DNA from: Proteles cristata cristata
Taxonomy: Eukaryota > Chordata > Mammalia > Carnivora > Hyaenidae
NCBI GenBank assembly: GCA_017311185.1
Contig: JAESUZ010002613.1
Span: forward strand, 248,001 to 312,000
Direction of reading: 5' to 3'
DNA length: 64,000 nt
This document shows, one piece after another, positions 23,684 to 36,990 of the stretch. The notes under the pieces were generated by a model that saw only the letters and a program-made list of their open reading frames with translations, did not search any database and was not told where the DNA came from. Within the stretch, counting starts at the first letter, position 1, and each line of letters begins with the position of its first letter. The translations under genes and the position numbers were made by a program.

Positions 23684-24617
23684 AGAGCTCCCCATTTTTA
23701 AAACAGTCATTTTTGTTTGGCCTCAAAATGCATGACTATTATAAAAGAAATAAATCTTCACCCTTACAGTATTCTGCTTTGCTCATTAATGTTTAGAAAT
23801 ACAGTCCAAGTCAGGAAATCTCAAATATAAGCTCTGCTACTTTGCAAGCACATAAGCACTGAGAAGAAAAACAAAATGGTGAATAAAGAAAAATGAATGT
23901 TAAGTCCAGGACCAGATGGCTTCATAGGTGAATTCTATCAAACATTTACATAAGAGTTAATATCTATTCTTCTCAAAATATTCCAAAAAAAAAAAAGAAG
24001 AGGAAGGAAAGTTTCCAAATTCTTTCTACAAGGCCAGCATTACCCTAATTTACCATAAACCTGATAAAGACACTACAAATAAAAGAAATATAGCCCAATA
24101 TTTCTTGATGAATATAGATACAAAAATCCTCAACAAAATATTAGCAAACCAAATCCAACAACATATTTAAAAAAATCATTCACTACAATCAAGTGGGATT
24201 TATTCCCAGAAGGCAAGAATGGTTCAATATTCACAAATCAACCTGAAACAAGAAAAAGGATAAAAGCCACATGATTATATCAGTGATCATAAAGAAAATG
24301 CAAAAAAAAAAAAAAAAAGCATTTGACAAAGTACAACATCTATTCATGATAAAAATCCTCAACAAAGTAGGTTTAGAGGGAACACACCTCAACATAATAA
24401 AGGCCATATAAGAAAAACCCACAGTTAACATCATGGGAAAAAACAGAGAACTTTTCGCTTAAGGTAAGAAACAAGACAAAGATGTTGACTCTTACCACTT
24501 TTATTCAACATGGTACTAGAAGTCCTAGCCACAGCAACCAAGCAACAAAAAGAAATAAAAGGTATCCAAATTGGTAAGGAAAAAGTAAAACTTTCACTAT
24601 TTGCAGATGACATAATA

Positions 24618-24618
<1 letters not shown>

Positions 24619-24668
<50 letters not shown>
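24619..24668. repeat. (CA)n microsatellite inside the L1 reverse-transcriptase region
   Basis: About 24 CA units beginning immediately after the DNA encoding FADDIIL and replacing the next L1 codons. Confidence 0.95.
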
Positions 24669-24669
<1 letters not shown>

Positions 24670-24941
24670 CCCTAAAGACCACCAAAACAACTACAAAACT
24701 GATAAATAAAGTCAGTAAGGTCACAGGATACAAAATCAATATACAGAAATCTGTTGTATTGAAATATACTAAGAGTGAAGTTGCAAAAAGTGAAAGTAAG
24801 AAAACAGTCCCATTTAAAATTGCATAGAAAATAATTTCTTATTTTGCAAATAAAATAAATTTTTTTTATTTAAAAAAATATAAAATTTTTATTTTGTTGA
24901 TTGCAAAAACTGCAATGAACTTAATCAAGGAGGTGACAGAT

Positions 24942-25045
24942 GCCTGGGTGGCTCAGTCAGTTAAGTGTCCAACTCTTGATTTCACTCAGGTCATGATCTT
25001 ACACTTATGAAATCATGTGCTTGCTCTTTCTCAAAAACAAAACAA
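24942..25045 (+). mobile_element. SINEC, sense, head plus deleted body
   Basis: gatgcctgggtggctcagtc head; the sequence jumps from the B-box region to gctctttctcaaaaaca, so most of the body is missing. Confidence 0.82.
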
Positions 25046-26397
25046 AACAATACACCTTAAACAAAAGGTGAAAGACCTGTACTCTGAAAACTATAAAACA
25101 CTGATGAAAGAAATTGAAAATGACACAAATGGAAATATATTCCATGCTCGTGAATTGGGAGAACAAATACTGTTAAAATGTCCGTAGTACCTAAAGCAAT
25201 CTACAGGTTTACTACGATCCCTATCAAAATACCAACAGCATTTTTCATAGAACTAGACTAGAATAATCCCAAAATTCATACAGAACCAAAAACAACTGAA
25301 TAGCCAAAGCAATTTTGAAAAAGAGTAACAAAACTGGAAGTAACACACTTCCAGATTTCAAGATACACTACAAAGCTGTAAGAATCAAAACAGTATGGTA
25401 CTGGCACAAAAAAGAAAAAAAAAACAGATGGAACAGAACAGAGAGCTCAGAAATAAACCCATGATTATATGGCCAATTAATCTTCAACAAAGGCAGAAAA
25501 AATATCTAATGGGATAAAGACAGTCTCTTCAACAAATGGTATTGGGAAAACTAGACAGCTACATGCTAAAGAATGAAACTGGATGACTTTCTTACACCAG
25601 ATACAAAAATAAACTCAAATAAACTAAGAACCTAAAAGCAATACCTGAAGCCGTAAAAATCCTAGACGAAAGCACAGCAGTAATTTCTCTGACATCAATC
25701 ATTCCAACATCCTTCAAGATTTGTCTCCCATGGCAAAGGAAACAAAAGCAAAAATAAACTATTGGGACTAAGTCAAAATAAAAAGCTTCTGCACAGCGAA
25801 GGAAATAATCAAGAAAACAAAAGGCAACCTACTGAATGGGAGAGATATTTGCAAATGACATATCCAATAATGGGTTAGGATCCAATATATACAGCTCAAC
25901 ACCCAAAACAAGTAATACAAATAAAAAAATGGGCAGAAGACATGAGCAGCAGACATTTCTCAAAAAACAGACATACAATGGCCAAGACATATGAAAAGAT
26001 GCTCAACATCACTCATCATCAGGGAAATGCAAATCAAGACCACAATGAGATATCACCTTATACCTGTCAGAATGACTAAAATCAAAAACATAAGAAACAC
26101 ATGATGGTGAGCATGTGGGAAAAAAGGAACCCTCTCACCCTATTGCAGGAAAGCAAAGTGGTGCATCCACTATGCAACACAGTATAGAGATTTCTCAAAA
26201 AATTAACAATAGAATTAGCATATAATCCATTGCTATTTACCCAAAGAACGTATGCACCACTACGTTTAATGCAGCACTATTCACAATAGCCACATTACGG
26301 AAGCAACCCAAATGTCCACGGAGAGATGAATGGATAAAGAAGATGTGGTGCATATATTCACAATTGAATATTACTCAGCCATTAAAAAGAGAAATCT

Positions 26398-26633
26398 AGG
26401 GGAGCCTGGGTGGCTTAGTCGGTTAAGCGTCCGACTTTCGCTTAGGTCATGATCTCGCGGTTCGTGGGTTCGAGCCCCGCATCGGGCTCTGTGCTGACTG
26501 CCAGCTCAGAGCCTGGAGCCTGTTTCAGTCTGTGACTCCCTCTCTCTCTGACCCTCCCCTGCTCACACCGTCTCTCTCTCTCTCTAGAAATTAAAAAAAA
26601 AAAAAAAACCATAAAAAAAAAGAGTCTTAAAAA
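26398..26633 (+). mobile_element. SINEC, sense, young subtype
   Basis: Near-consensus head; duplication aaaaagagaaatct on both sides (ending 26397 and 26647). Inserted in the old L1. Confidence 0.94.
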
Positions 26634-26798
26634 AAAAAGAGAAATCTTGCCATCTGTAACAACATGGATAGATCTCGAAAATACAATGCTAAGTGAAATA
26701 AGTCAGAGAAAGACAAATACCATTAAATTTCATTCATATGCATAATTTAAGAAACAAAACAAACGAAGAAAAAAGAGACAATCAAAAAGTAGACTCTT

Positions 26799-27027
26799 GG
26801 GGCACCTGGATGGCTCAGTCAGTTAAGTTTCTGACTTTTGGTTTTGGCTCAGGTCATGATCTCACGATCTGTGGGCTCAAGCCCCATGTCAGGGCTGACG
26901 GTGCAAAGCCTGCTTGGGATTCTCTCTCTCTCTCTCTCTCTCCCCCTCTCTTTGGGTCTTCCCCCATGCTCACTAGCTCTTTCTCTTTCACTCTCTCCCT
27001 TTCTCTCAGAATAAATAAACTCTAAGA
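26799..27027 (+). mobile_element. SINEC, sense
   Basis: Duplication aaaagtagactctt (26785-26798) and aaaaatagactctt (27028-27041). Inserted in the old L1 3'UTR. Confidence 0.93.
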
Positions 27028-27132
27028 AAAAATAGACTCTTAAATATAGAAAAAAAATTGATGGTAACAGAGAGGAGGTAAGTGGGGCAACAGGTGAAAG
27101 AGGTGAAGGGGATATTAAGAGTACACTTATCA

Positions 27133-27345
27133 AGGGGCGCCTGGGTGGCTCAGTTGGTTAAGCGTCCAACTTTGGCTCAGGTCATGATCTCATGGTTTGT
27201 GAGCTCAAGCCCTGCATCAGGCTCTGTGCTGACAGCTCAGAGGCTGGAGCCTGCTTCAAATTCTGTGTCTCCTTCTCTCTCTGCCCCTCCCCTGCTCATG
27301 CTCTGTCTCTCTCTATCTCTCAATAATAAACATTAAAAAAAAGAA
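27133..27345 (+). mobile_element. SINEC, sense
   Basis: Perfect duplication agtacacttatca on both sides (ending 27132; 27346-27358). Inserted in the old L1 3'UTR. Confidence 0.94.
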
Positions 27346-27482
27346 AGTACACTTATCATAATGGCCACTGAGTAATGTGTAGAATTGTTGTGTCATTTGA
27401 AAAATAAATTGTACACCTGAAACTAATATAACACTGTATATTAATAATACTAGAAATGGAATAAAATTTTAAAGAAAGAGGA

Positions 27483-27679
27483 GAGGAGCCTGGGTGGCTC
27501 AGTCAGTTAAGCATCTAAGTTTGGCTCAGGTCATGATCTCACATTTCATGAGTTTGAGCCCTGCATTGGGCTCTGTGCTGACAGTTCAGAGCCTGGACCC
27601 TGCTTTGGATCATGTCTGCCCCTCTCCCACTCAAGCTCTGGCTCACTCTCTCTCAAAATTAAACATAATTTTTTTTTTT
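27483..27679 (+). mobile_element. SINEC, sense
   Basis: Inserted at the L1 A-rich tail; flanks aaagaaagaggag and aagaaagaggac. Confidence 0.9.
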
Positions 27680-28274
27680 TAAGAAAGAGGACATGGATGT
27701 ATATTATTCCTATCTGCCCTTGCAAAAAACAAACAACAAAAATACTTTAAAAGGAATGACTTAACTACCAAGGGAAAACTCTAAGAAATATCAAGTCCCT
27801 GTCTCCCAAACAGAATCTTCTTCCTACAATAGGAAGTAGTTATCAGCATGCAATGCTCCTTTATCTGAAATCTTGTGCTATATATCTCTCTTGCAATAAT
27901 TGACATTCACCCTAGTAAAGATTTTTGCTTCTAGGCCTTACCTCTCCATTGTAGTAGAAACATCCATCTCTGTAGAGCCCATAGAGTCTACATTAGTGTT
28001 TCATAAAAAGGAGGTTGTGATCCATTCATGGGCTATCTCAAGTTAGCAGGTCATAGTCATCATTTCTTTTAAATAAATTGCATGCTACTCAGCAGTCTGG
28101 CTACAGAATTTTAAATTATCAGGAAACTATTAAAACTCCAAATGTCCTGAATCATTATGCCCCAGTGGGTGTATTAATTCTAGGGAATGTATGCTTTCTA
28201 CTTGAGAGATAACTACCTGTTAAATCACATTCCAAAGTATAATTACAGTTCAGGCAACAAGAGTCACTTCAGAA

Positions 28275-28680
28275 AGTTAATGTATAGTTAATGAATGCCA
28301 CAGACAATAAGTGCTAGGGGAGCCCTGGGAAGGATAGCTGATACTAGGCTGGATCAACTGGAGAAGGTTTCCCTAAGGAGGTGGGATTTAAGCAGAACCC
28401 ATTAAAGATCTGGATTAGGAAAAAGGAAGGAAGAAAAAAACACACTGCAGGCTGGCCTGGACTGAGGCTCACAGAACAAAGGGACTGAAGAGGCTTCTGT
28501 AATAGTTTAGCTCGGAGCTGTGTGGGTAGAGAAAAGCTAGTAACACTGAACATGCAAAGTAAGTGGCATGAACTAAGAAGGAATCCTGGAAGGGTCGTGG
28601 TGGTTAATTAGACTTTGTGTAGAGGTGAAGGTGAATTAATCAGATGATTCCAAAATATTTTAATCTTGGATGACCAGGAG
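28275..28680 (-). mobile_element. L2-like relic, antisense
   Basis: agaaggtttccctaaggagg and taagcagaacccattaaaga follow the inverted L2 pattern. Confidence 0.5.
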
Positions 28681-29184
28681 GAGGTTAGTACCATTAACAG
28701 CAATGTGAAAAAAATCAAAGGGGCTTTAGAAGGGAATGTTATGTAATGACATTAATATTTATTATAAAAGTTTAACTTACTTTGAATACCCATACCTCCC
28801 AGCTGCAAGTAGATAGCCATATGAGAGATACTAACCAGTATAAGCAGCAACCTATTTTTGAGGCACTCACTACTTGGAAGAACCAAGGCTGATACTAAGC
28901 CAGTTAAAACATTGAAATCCTTCTATACCAGTTGGCAAATAATTATCTTAGTACCTTGAGTGATGCCTACCCCTATCCTGTGCCCGCCAATCCTGCTGTC
29001 CCAGTTCCTTCTCCAGACCTCAGGTTTAAAGAACTAACCCACAGCACTGCAAGCACCCTCAGCTCTGATTAGCTTCTGTTCTGATTGGACAGTGTCTATG
29101 TCATATTGGTAGTACTAGACAAAAATATAAATAAAAGCAAGTGTTAACAGCACTCAGAAAAGGGAGTAATCACCTCAGCTTGGG

Positions 29185-29525
29185 CCAGTTAATTCATTTA
29201 AACCACTGTTGAGGGCGTACTTTGAATACACTGATAGGTGTGGTCCTAGCACTCAGGCTACTCCCACTCTAATATGGAGACCAACATATAAACATATCTT
29301 GCAACCCAGAGTAGCTGAGTACAAAAGAAGCATTTATAAAGTACAATGGAAGGCATAAAGGGAACAGTAGTCAATACCCAGCCTGGGAAGAGAAATAAAG
29401 CAGTCCCATAAAGTTTTACAGAGAAGGTGATAGAAGACCTGAGCCCAGAAAGATGGACAAGGGTGCCGGGCAGAGAAAGGGGGAAGATAAACCATTCTAA
29501 GTAGAGAAATACCAGTACTGTATCA
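29185..29525 (-). mobile_element. L2-like relic, antisense
   Basis: ggcgtactttgaatacactg, ggagaccaacatataaacat and agaagacctgagcccagaaa match an inverted L2 3' end. Confidence 0.6.
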
Positions 29526-31084
29526 GCCACATCCCAGCATAGTGTATACAAAACAATGACATGACCAATGTGTAATACCTGGCACACAGTGTCAATAATA
29601 AATAACAACATATAATAAATATTAGAGATTCTTTTCTAGGAGATTTACTTCTCTGGTTACATTTTTAAAGGCTGATCCTAAAATTCATTTGTTTCGTCTA
29701 AGCCTACACTAGTTGAGCAAGGAATGGGGCAATCAACATATCATGGGAAACATGGGGTCAGGCAGTTTGGAATTTAAAAATAAAGTACATGGAATTCACA
29801 AATCAACTAGAGTTGCCTGCACTTGTTAGATGTGTGTAAGCAAAGATGAAGAAAGGGCAGTGAATGAATTTGGAGTGTGAAATAGAGAAGGGAACAAGCA
29901 AGTCCTAAACAAGCCAGATGTCTTGAAGATCAAAGAAGTATTTAAAGAATAAATCTTCAGAAGAATACCAACAGGAAGGAATAAATGTATGTATATGCTT
30001 GGCTGGAGTATGGAATGAAGGCAGATCATCTAGAGAACAAAGACTATAGATAAATGACTATAAATTCAAACCAAGAAAAGGGTTTGGCAATGTTACAGAA
30101 TTTAACTGCAAAAAGCCCTTTTGGAAATCTTTAAAGACCATGACCATATTTTTTGGAGAGTAAGTCCGCTAGCATCTTGGCCAACATTCATTTCCATCAT
30201 ATTACACTCAAATTCTTCAGAGATTAACCAAAGCACTGGGTGTATGCAACAGCAATAGGCTTTTCTGTACCTTGCCTAATGTTGGATATTTGCATTTAAT
30301 GTTTTCAACAACAGAGGACATGACATGCAGAGTCATTCTATCAGCTCAGTTCCACATGTACAGAGCTTGGTACCTGACCTCCTCAGATCTACAGATAAAT
30401 GAGACCCAAGGTTGCTGCCGTTGAAGAGATCAAGATCATGGAGAGCTAGTCAGCAAATATAATTCCCATCCCTTTTAAACAGTGGTCATTTTCTAGAAAT
30501 CACACTATATAAAAAGGCAAACAAAAAGCCTGTTTGCATCTGTATTACCCACACCAGTCATTGTCATTTCAAGCCAATTGTTTAAGAGAAAGGAAGCATC
30601 CTAGGCCAAGGAGAAGGGAGTCATCATCACTGCTTTCTGAAATTGTTGCATGAGCTGCTCCCGCGAAGGAAAAGGCCATCAGTGCTCAGGAAGTGACAAA
30701 GGTTTCCGACAGTTTTAAAGGATAGTGTTTGCAGTCTGACCCACGGTTCAAACTGCATAAAAATAAGAATTCACTGACAAATGATAACAAGTACTTCCTC
30801 ACTTTCCTATGAGCTGAATCAGAGCCATTGTTTGGGTTGTAGTTCCTTGCTTAAATTAGGTTATTAAATCACAGTGATGCTGGCCAAACACACTAGTCAT
30901 ATGCCATCAGGAAAACTTATCAAAAATACCAGTGTGTGGCACGGCTTAAATGCATACATACACAGAGAAACACGCTTTTGCACTAATAAAATCTGACCAG
31001 CACCAAGCTTATCTTTCAAAAACTGCTTCCCCCTGCTCCGGAAAACCATAAATGAATGTCCTACGGTGTCACAGAATGAGAAAG

Positions 31085-31270
31085 GAATTTGCAGACAGAT
31101 CTGGGTTTCAGTGCCAGTTCCGCCCACTATTAAAGCTATTTGAACAAGTTACTTCATGTCTTTGGGCTTGTTTTCTTATACATAAAATGAAAAAAAATAT
31201 TACCGATCTTTAGCTCTTATGTTGATCAAGTTGGGTGATACATGAATGCCAAGTGCCTAGCAAGGAGCTG
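31085..31270 (+). mobile_element. MIR, sense
   Basis: gatctgggtttcagtgccag, gaacaagttacttcatgtct, catgaatgccaagtgcctag: MIR in order. Confidence 0.8.
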
Positions 31271-32110
31271 ATGTATTACTAAGACATTTTGTAGAGTAGG
31301 TTTTATCAGCATGCGCCTCCCCAGTCTAAAACCAGTGCCAAATACACGCAAAGACATATACAATGGTATGCTATGTGTTTAATAGTACTACTTATGAAAA
31401 AGAAGTTGTGACATAAAACTTTAGCAATTTGTTCAAACTATTCACTTAAAACAATATTTTTTTCTTTTCAAACTCTTATTTAAGTCCTAGTCAACATCCA
31501 GTGAAACATTGGTTTCACCACTTAAAACAATATGACCTTGCAACGTAAGATTAAGAAAAAACTTTGCAATTATGGAACTGAAGACAGCAAAAAGGCAATG
31601 ACTTGGTGACAGTAAGAGCTTCTTACACACCAAGTATCATGTGGCCAGATACGTGATATGTTTCTGCTTTTGACTTTCTACCCAGTGCTGTGACAGTGCA
31701 ATATACCTTTAGTACACATTCATCCCTGTATGAATTAAACAGCTTGGAGGAAAAGTACATATCGCAGAAATAAAACTTGATTGAATATCCATTTCTAAAG
31801 AATTTTAAAATAATCTGACATCATTTTCATCACCTCATATGCTGAAGATTATAAATCTACATCTCAAAGCACTACTTATTTCCTTTTAGGTGTCAGAATA
31901 ATATAATTACAATCATGATTCAAACAGTCAGGTTTCTCATAAAAGTAGTTAAAGGTATTAGCTTAAAATTTCAGTCTAATATCCTTTAAAATAATAACAC
32001 TTTATTAAACAGAAGAATAACACTATCATTCTAAGCACCATGTTTAAAGATGAGACTACTCTCCAGGCTTTTATAGAAAACAAAATACCTAGGTCTGGTT
32101 TACTGAACTT

Positions 32111-32321
32111 TTTTTTTTAATTTATTTTATTTTAGATAGAGAGAGAAAGAGAGCACAAGCAGAGGAGAGGGGCAAAGGGAGAGGGAGGGAGAGGGAGACA
32201 GAGAGAGAACTCCAAGCTCGGCATACAGCCCCAAACCAGGGTTTGATCCCATGACCCTGGGATCATGACCAAGCTGAAACCAAGAGTCAGATGCTCAACC
32301 AACTGAGCCACCCACGCACCC
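32111..32321 (-). mobile_element. SINEC, antisense, older subtype
   Basis: aatttattttattttagata end; tttgatcccatgaccctggg B-box side; head gccacccacgcacccc. Confidence 0.88.
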
Positions 32322-32984
32322 CTGAACTTGACTTTCTAATCAAGGAAGACTTTCAAAACCCAAGTGCCAAAGGGTAACCTCTGTTTCTTTGAGTTACTGG
32401 AAAAGAGAGGAACATGCAAGTGGAGTAGAAGATGAATATACAGCAGTGACCAGTCCATGCAGCATAGATGAGGAACATTTATGTAAACTTCAATGTACTC
32501 CAAACACAATTTTGTACACAGACTGTTGGGAAAGCTTGAAAAGGAGGATTTCCTAATGGAACTAGGGTAAACTACTGAGCATCGAATTTATAGGGACAAT
32601 TTCTAAAGGAGTGACCTCACTCCTGCTCTACCACTTTAGTCTCCTCCTTTATTCCCTTGGATTGCACCTTTTTGGATTCATCAGTGAATCCTTTTAGGCT
32701 AGAATGTATAGAGCCACCCAAAAACATCTCACAGTCTATATCTTATAAGGTTTCATAGTTTCCTTCTGCTGTTAACATGGTTCATTTATTTAAAGCCCAT
32801 TCATGTAAAAGTATTCTTTCTGTAACACAAAGGCCAAGTCAGAAGAAAGTTCTGTGTTGATAAAACCTCCATTATGATTTTTTTTTTCTCTCCAAAAGTA
32901 TCCAACCTGGTGCTGGAGAATTAAGATTCCTCTTTTTCTACTTTATTACTATTTAACCTAGGTTTCCTTAACAAGTGTGACCTC

Positions 32985-33072
32985 CAGAGAACTTGGGTGG
33001 CTCAGTCGGTTAGGCGTACAACTTCAGCTCAGGTCACGATCACACAGCTTGTGGGTTTGAGCCCACAAGATA
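32985..33072 (+). mobile_element. SINEC head fragment, sense
   Basis: Only the tRNA-like head (cttgggtggctcagtcggtt to gggtttgagcccac); body missing. It is followed by a 13-base direct repeat (taagataatatac twice, 33070-33092). Confidence 0.8.
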
Positions 33073-33349
33073 ATATACTAAGATAATATACTATGTGTAC
33101 TTATGCAGTACCTGTCACAAGGTGAATGCATTTACTCTGGTCAGCAGAGCAGTACTCTGCCCCTTACCACTTCAACACCAAGTTATGTTCTTAAAGTCAA
33201 AGAAAGATTCAGAGATGGAATAGCCATACCATGCGTGTACAAATGGAAATAGTGACAATACTGACCTCACACTGTTGACGGCCCACCTCTTGCCTCTCCC
33301 GGTCTTACTGAACTTTCAGTTCCTCCAACATGGACTGCTCTTTGCTACC

Positions 33350-33430
33350 TTAGGATCTTATACATGATACACCCTCTACCTGGACAGAAATCTCTATCAT
33401 CTCCCTTCTCCTGCCTAATTCCTGCTCAGC
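33350..33430 (+). mobile_element. L2-like relic, sense
   Basis: acaccctctacctggacaga ... ttctcctgcctaattcctgc. Confidence 0.5.
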
Positions 33431-34059
33431 TTCCCCGTCTCTGCTTTGCCACCGCTGCTGCTTATAGATTTCTCTAATACCCAAGACTCAGGACTCCACT
33501 GTAGATCTCACAACAAACTACTTCCTTAAAGCATGTATTTCCTAAGGAAATTGGACTTTAATAAATCTGCCTTTTCCTGACCCACGTGGGTGGTCCCCAT
33601 AATATGAGCAACAAGAAAGAGAACATTGTGAGCTTGACAGAGACACAACGGCTGATCCTCTCCAGGCACAGCACTGTGTGGCAACTTGGAACTGACACAT
33701 AAGTAATAGAAAGTAAGGATTTACAAATATACATAGCTAACTGACTTCTTTTTGCAAATGCAAAACCCAAATGATAAAAAGTACTGTCTTTTACCTTAGC
33801 TCTCTAATAAATATGGGCAGTATACAACAGCCACAGAAGTAGACTTTAAGAATATCTTCATTCTTTACCCTTTCCCTGGCCCTCACCATACATAACGTAA
33901 AGAGCAAACAGAAATTGCTACACTCCCACCCGTTATTCTTTCTCTGTACATATGTGAGGAGAAGGGTCAGTACAGATAACTAGTAACAGCTTCCAGATCA
34001 TCAAAATAAGGCTAGAATAAGACACATGTCATGAGAGAAGTACAAAGATTGGACTGATC

Positions 34060-34475
34060 ATACACTTTCCAGGATATTAAGAAATACCTCATGAAGGAGG
34101 TAGACAGTATCTGAGATGCGGCTTAAAAAATGGATGGGATTGGTAAAGCAGGGATTGCATTGGGAAAGGCACTTGGGCCAAAGGAACAATGTGGGCTAAA
34201 GCACGGAAACAGGAAAAGAATGAGCATGTGTGAAGAACAGATTAACACACTGGAAAGGTGGGTTGGGGTCACAAAGTGGAAGGCCTTGAATGCTATAGCA
34301 TTCCTTGAATGTTATTTACTCTAAATAAAGCAAACAATAAGGAATGATTGTAGGCTCTGAGCAGAAAAGTGGCTTGATGGGAGGAGAGGTGATTAATGTG
34401 ACCCATGAGGACTGCAGTAGAGTGAGAACTGAAGGAAGCAAAGAGGACCCCGTCAACCTCATATAATCTACCTTT
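34060..34475 (-). mobile_element. L2-like relic, antisense
   Basis: atacctcatgaaggaggtag, ggaacaatgtgggctaaagc and tgtaggctctgagcagaaaa; the open frame here has no gene-like features. Confidence 0.55.
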
Positions 34476-35204
34476 CACTGTCTCTCACCCCATCCTCACT
34501 CCCTTTCTGACTTGGCTTAAATGTCATGGTCAATGAGTAAATTACTCTCTTCCATATGCCCCTCAGTCCTCATGTTATCTCTCTGACTTTCTTTTACTGA
34601 TTTGGCAAAAGGATAATCCTGGCTAAAAAGAACTTTCCAACAACTTATCACTCATATCGAAGAAAGTAAATGTAGGTAGAGAAAAACACAGCCTGTCAAA
34701 TGGTCTTACTAATATGTAGGAGACTTCAAAGCTGCCTGCATCACACTGTATTTTCCTAGGCCATTTACTTTTCTTCTCTGCTGGAGAAGTATTTATGTTC
34801 TTTTTCCTCTTCACTATCTTTATCCCCTACTATTCTCTCCTACACCTTTCCAGCCATAATGACCTCCCTGTAGTTGTTCCCACCAGGAACACCTTAGGGA
34901 ACACTTTACTCTTTTTTATGCCTTGAATGTTCTTCCCCCAGTGCCTAGAAGAGTGCCTTGCAAAAAGTGGAAACATAACAAAAATTGAGTAAATGAATTT
35001 GGAAATACATTGCACGTTCAAGTTTTCTATTTTGCATTTTCATTACCAGATATACTCCCCACATTACCAGATATACTTCAAGGCCATCATTTTCAAAAGA
35101 TAATAATTTTCCCTTTTATGGATATATGATAAATCATTTACAATTTGGGATTAAGAAACCAGCAAATTGACAAGTGGGATACTTTGAATGTTTCTTCTTT
35201 TGAT

Positions 35205-35525
35205 TTTTCTAAACTTTCATAGCTTCACCTCTAAAAAATGAGCATGATATTTAACAGGATTGTTGTAAAGAATGAATGATCTCTTTCATGGTTCTTGAGA
35301 CTCAGCCTCATTGTGTTGTTAACACAGAGCCTGCTTAAGACTCTCTCTCCATCTCTCTCTCTGCCCCTCCCCTGTATGTTCTCTATCTCTCTCAAAATAA
35401 ATAAATAACCTTTAAAAAGTATCTGTTTCTAAAAGTGATGGTAATAATTAAAAACAGTTATGTAAAAGAGTTTAAAATAATACCTGGCCCAGAGAAGACA
35501 ATCAATAAATGTTTATTCATTCACT
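35205..35525 (+). mobile_element. MIR, sense, split by a SINE fragment
   Basis: ttcacctctaaaaaatgagc ... gattgttgtaaagaatgaat, then tacctggcccagagaagaca ... caataaatgtttattcat after the SINE piece. Confidence 0.72.
35325..35417 (+). mobile_element. SINEC 3' fragment, sense
   Basis: Body and tail only (cacagagcctgcttaagact to aaaataaataaataac); the head is missing. Confidence 0.8.
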
Positions 35526-35795
35526 GCTCATAAATAACTATGACTCTTCTTAAATTGTGAATCAGAATAAAAAATATAAAACAAAACAATTTTTATAAAC
35601 TCCCCAATAACATACACACTGCCAGTGCAAAATTGTCCCTTTGATGAACACTTATAAAGCATACATCAGATTTTTTACATAAATCTCTATATCAATTTTG
35701 TTTCCTTTATTATGAAAAAGACAGACAAAACAATTTTTTCAATTACTGAATGACAGTGTGAATAAATAAATTCCTTTATTTATCACATGCTCCTA

Positions 35796-35868
35796 TATAT
35801 ATATGTGGGCTAAAGGAAGCAATATATATATATATATATTGCTGATATACATATTGCTGGTATATATA
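35796..35868. repeat. (TA)n-rich low-complexity
   Basis: Three TA runs (35796-35805, 35823-35839 and 35859-35868) separated by short unique pieces, with attgctgatata and attgctggtata as a near-duplicate. Confidence 0.85.
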
Positions 35869-36619
35869 TCAGGTCAGTGAAGTACCATGATAAGGGTAAG
35901 TTGAGCAAGAAAATATTAAGTAGACCAGTCTCACTTCAGGGACTTTTTGAAGTAATCTGCATTAAAATATATCAGTCCTTTTCCTTATTTTTCAGATACA
36001 AGCTTAAGTATGTGTTACTGAAGTGGCCAACAAATATGCGAGGTCTTCCAGGATATAATCATCTCTGCCTTCCTGGGACCTAGTCCAGCGCCTGACATAT
36101 AAAAGGAATTAGATGAACAGTGAGTAGGTGGATAGGTGGGTGACTAAGAAACTGGCTGAGTACAGTAGTCATTAGTGCTATTTGACTTACAGGTACTCCA
36201 GAATCAGTATTTTTTTTTATCTCCCCACTCTGTCCTTAGATGCAGCAATATAACCTGTTTGGGCCAATGAGTTACAAAATAAAGTGACATGTGCCATTTC
36301 TAGACTGGAACACTTATTACCATTCCATATTCTTTTTCCACTGCTCTGGTGATCATGAAAGTATATGTTGAAAGGAAGCTTCCATAAGTCCTTTAGCCTC
36401 AAAGTGAATGTAATAAGGGAACCCTCTGTTCACCCCAATGGAAATACAAATTGAGTAATAAATTTTCAGGGAGTTAAGTCACTAAACTTTTGGAGTTCTG
36501 CTACAGCAACATAACCTAGCCTATCCCAACTAGTATAACAAGCAAGGTTATGACATTTATTTTAGAACTAGAAGCTCGTTAGAGTTTATTTTCAGAAAAA
36601 CACAATGAGGAGATAATTA

Positions 36620-36766
36620 GCACATCTTGACCATGTAATTCAACATTTCTATATGATTGTTCTCTCACCTATAAAGTGGAATAATAATAGCATCTACATC
36701 ATAGGACTGCTATAAAAATTAAATAAATGAATGTCTATTAAGTACTCTAAACTTAGGGCATATAAG
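36620..36766 (+). mobile_element. MIR, sense
   Basis: tctcacctataaagtggaat ... aggactgctataaaaattaa ... tctattaagtactc; ends at the next SINE. Confidence 0.7.
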
Positions 36767-36990
36767 GGGCGCCTCAGTGGCTCAGTTGGCTGAGTGTCTG
36801 ACTCTTGATTTCAGCTCAAGTCATGATCTCACAGTTCATGAGTTAGAGCCCCACATCAGGCTCTTTGTTGACAGTGTGGAGCCTGCTTGGGATTTTCTCT
36901 CCCCCTCTTTCTGCCCCTCCCCTGCTTACACACACTCTCTCTCTTTCTCTCAAAATAAATAAATAAATTTTAAAAACAAAAACAAAAAAC
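36767..36990 (+). mobile_element. SINEC, sense
   Basis: Head aggggcgcctcagtggctca; flanks gggcatata and gagcatata; (AAAAAC)n-like tail. Confidence 0.9.

Larger units (their letters stand above)
23897..27475 (+). mobile_element. Old L1 3' portion, interrupted
   Basis: Decayed L1 ORF2 from the reverse-transcriptase fingers (GPDGF-like start near 23912) through a FADDIIL catalytic motif at 24604-24624, the C-terminal region (25060-26400) and a carnivore-type 3'UTR ending near 27470. It is interrupted by a (CA)n expansion and four SINEs (24942, 26398, 26799, 27133), with a fifth at its tail (27483). It is considerably more diverged than the L1s at 18.9 and 56.9 kb and has no intact ORF. Confidence 0.88.

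Noticed and set aside
24431..24827. ORFs with long His-Thr or Val-Cys repeats
   Set aside because: They are translations of the (CA)n microsatellite inside an old L1.
29258..29611. 117-codon minus-strand ORF rich in hydrophobic residues
   Set aside because: Coincides with an L2-like relic; hydrophobic runs arise from AT-rich antisense sequence.
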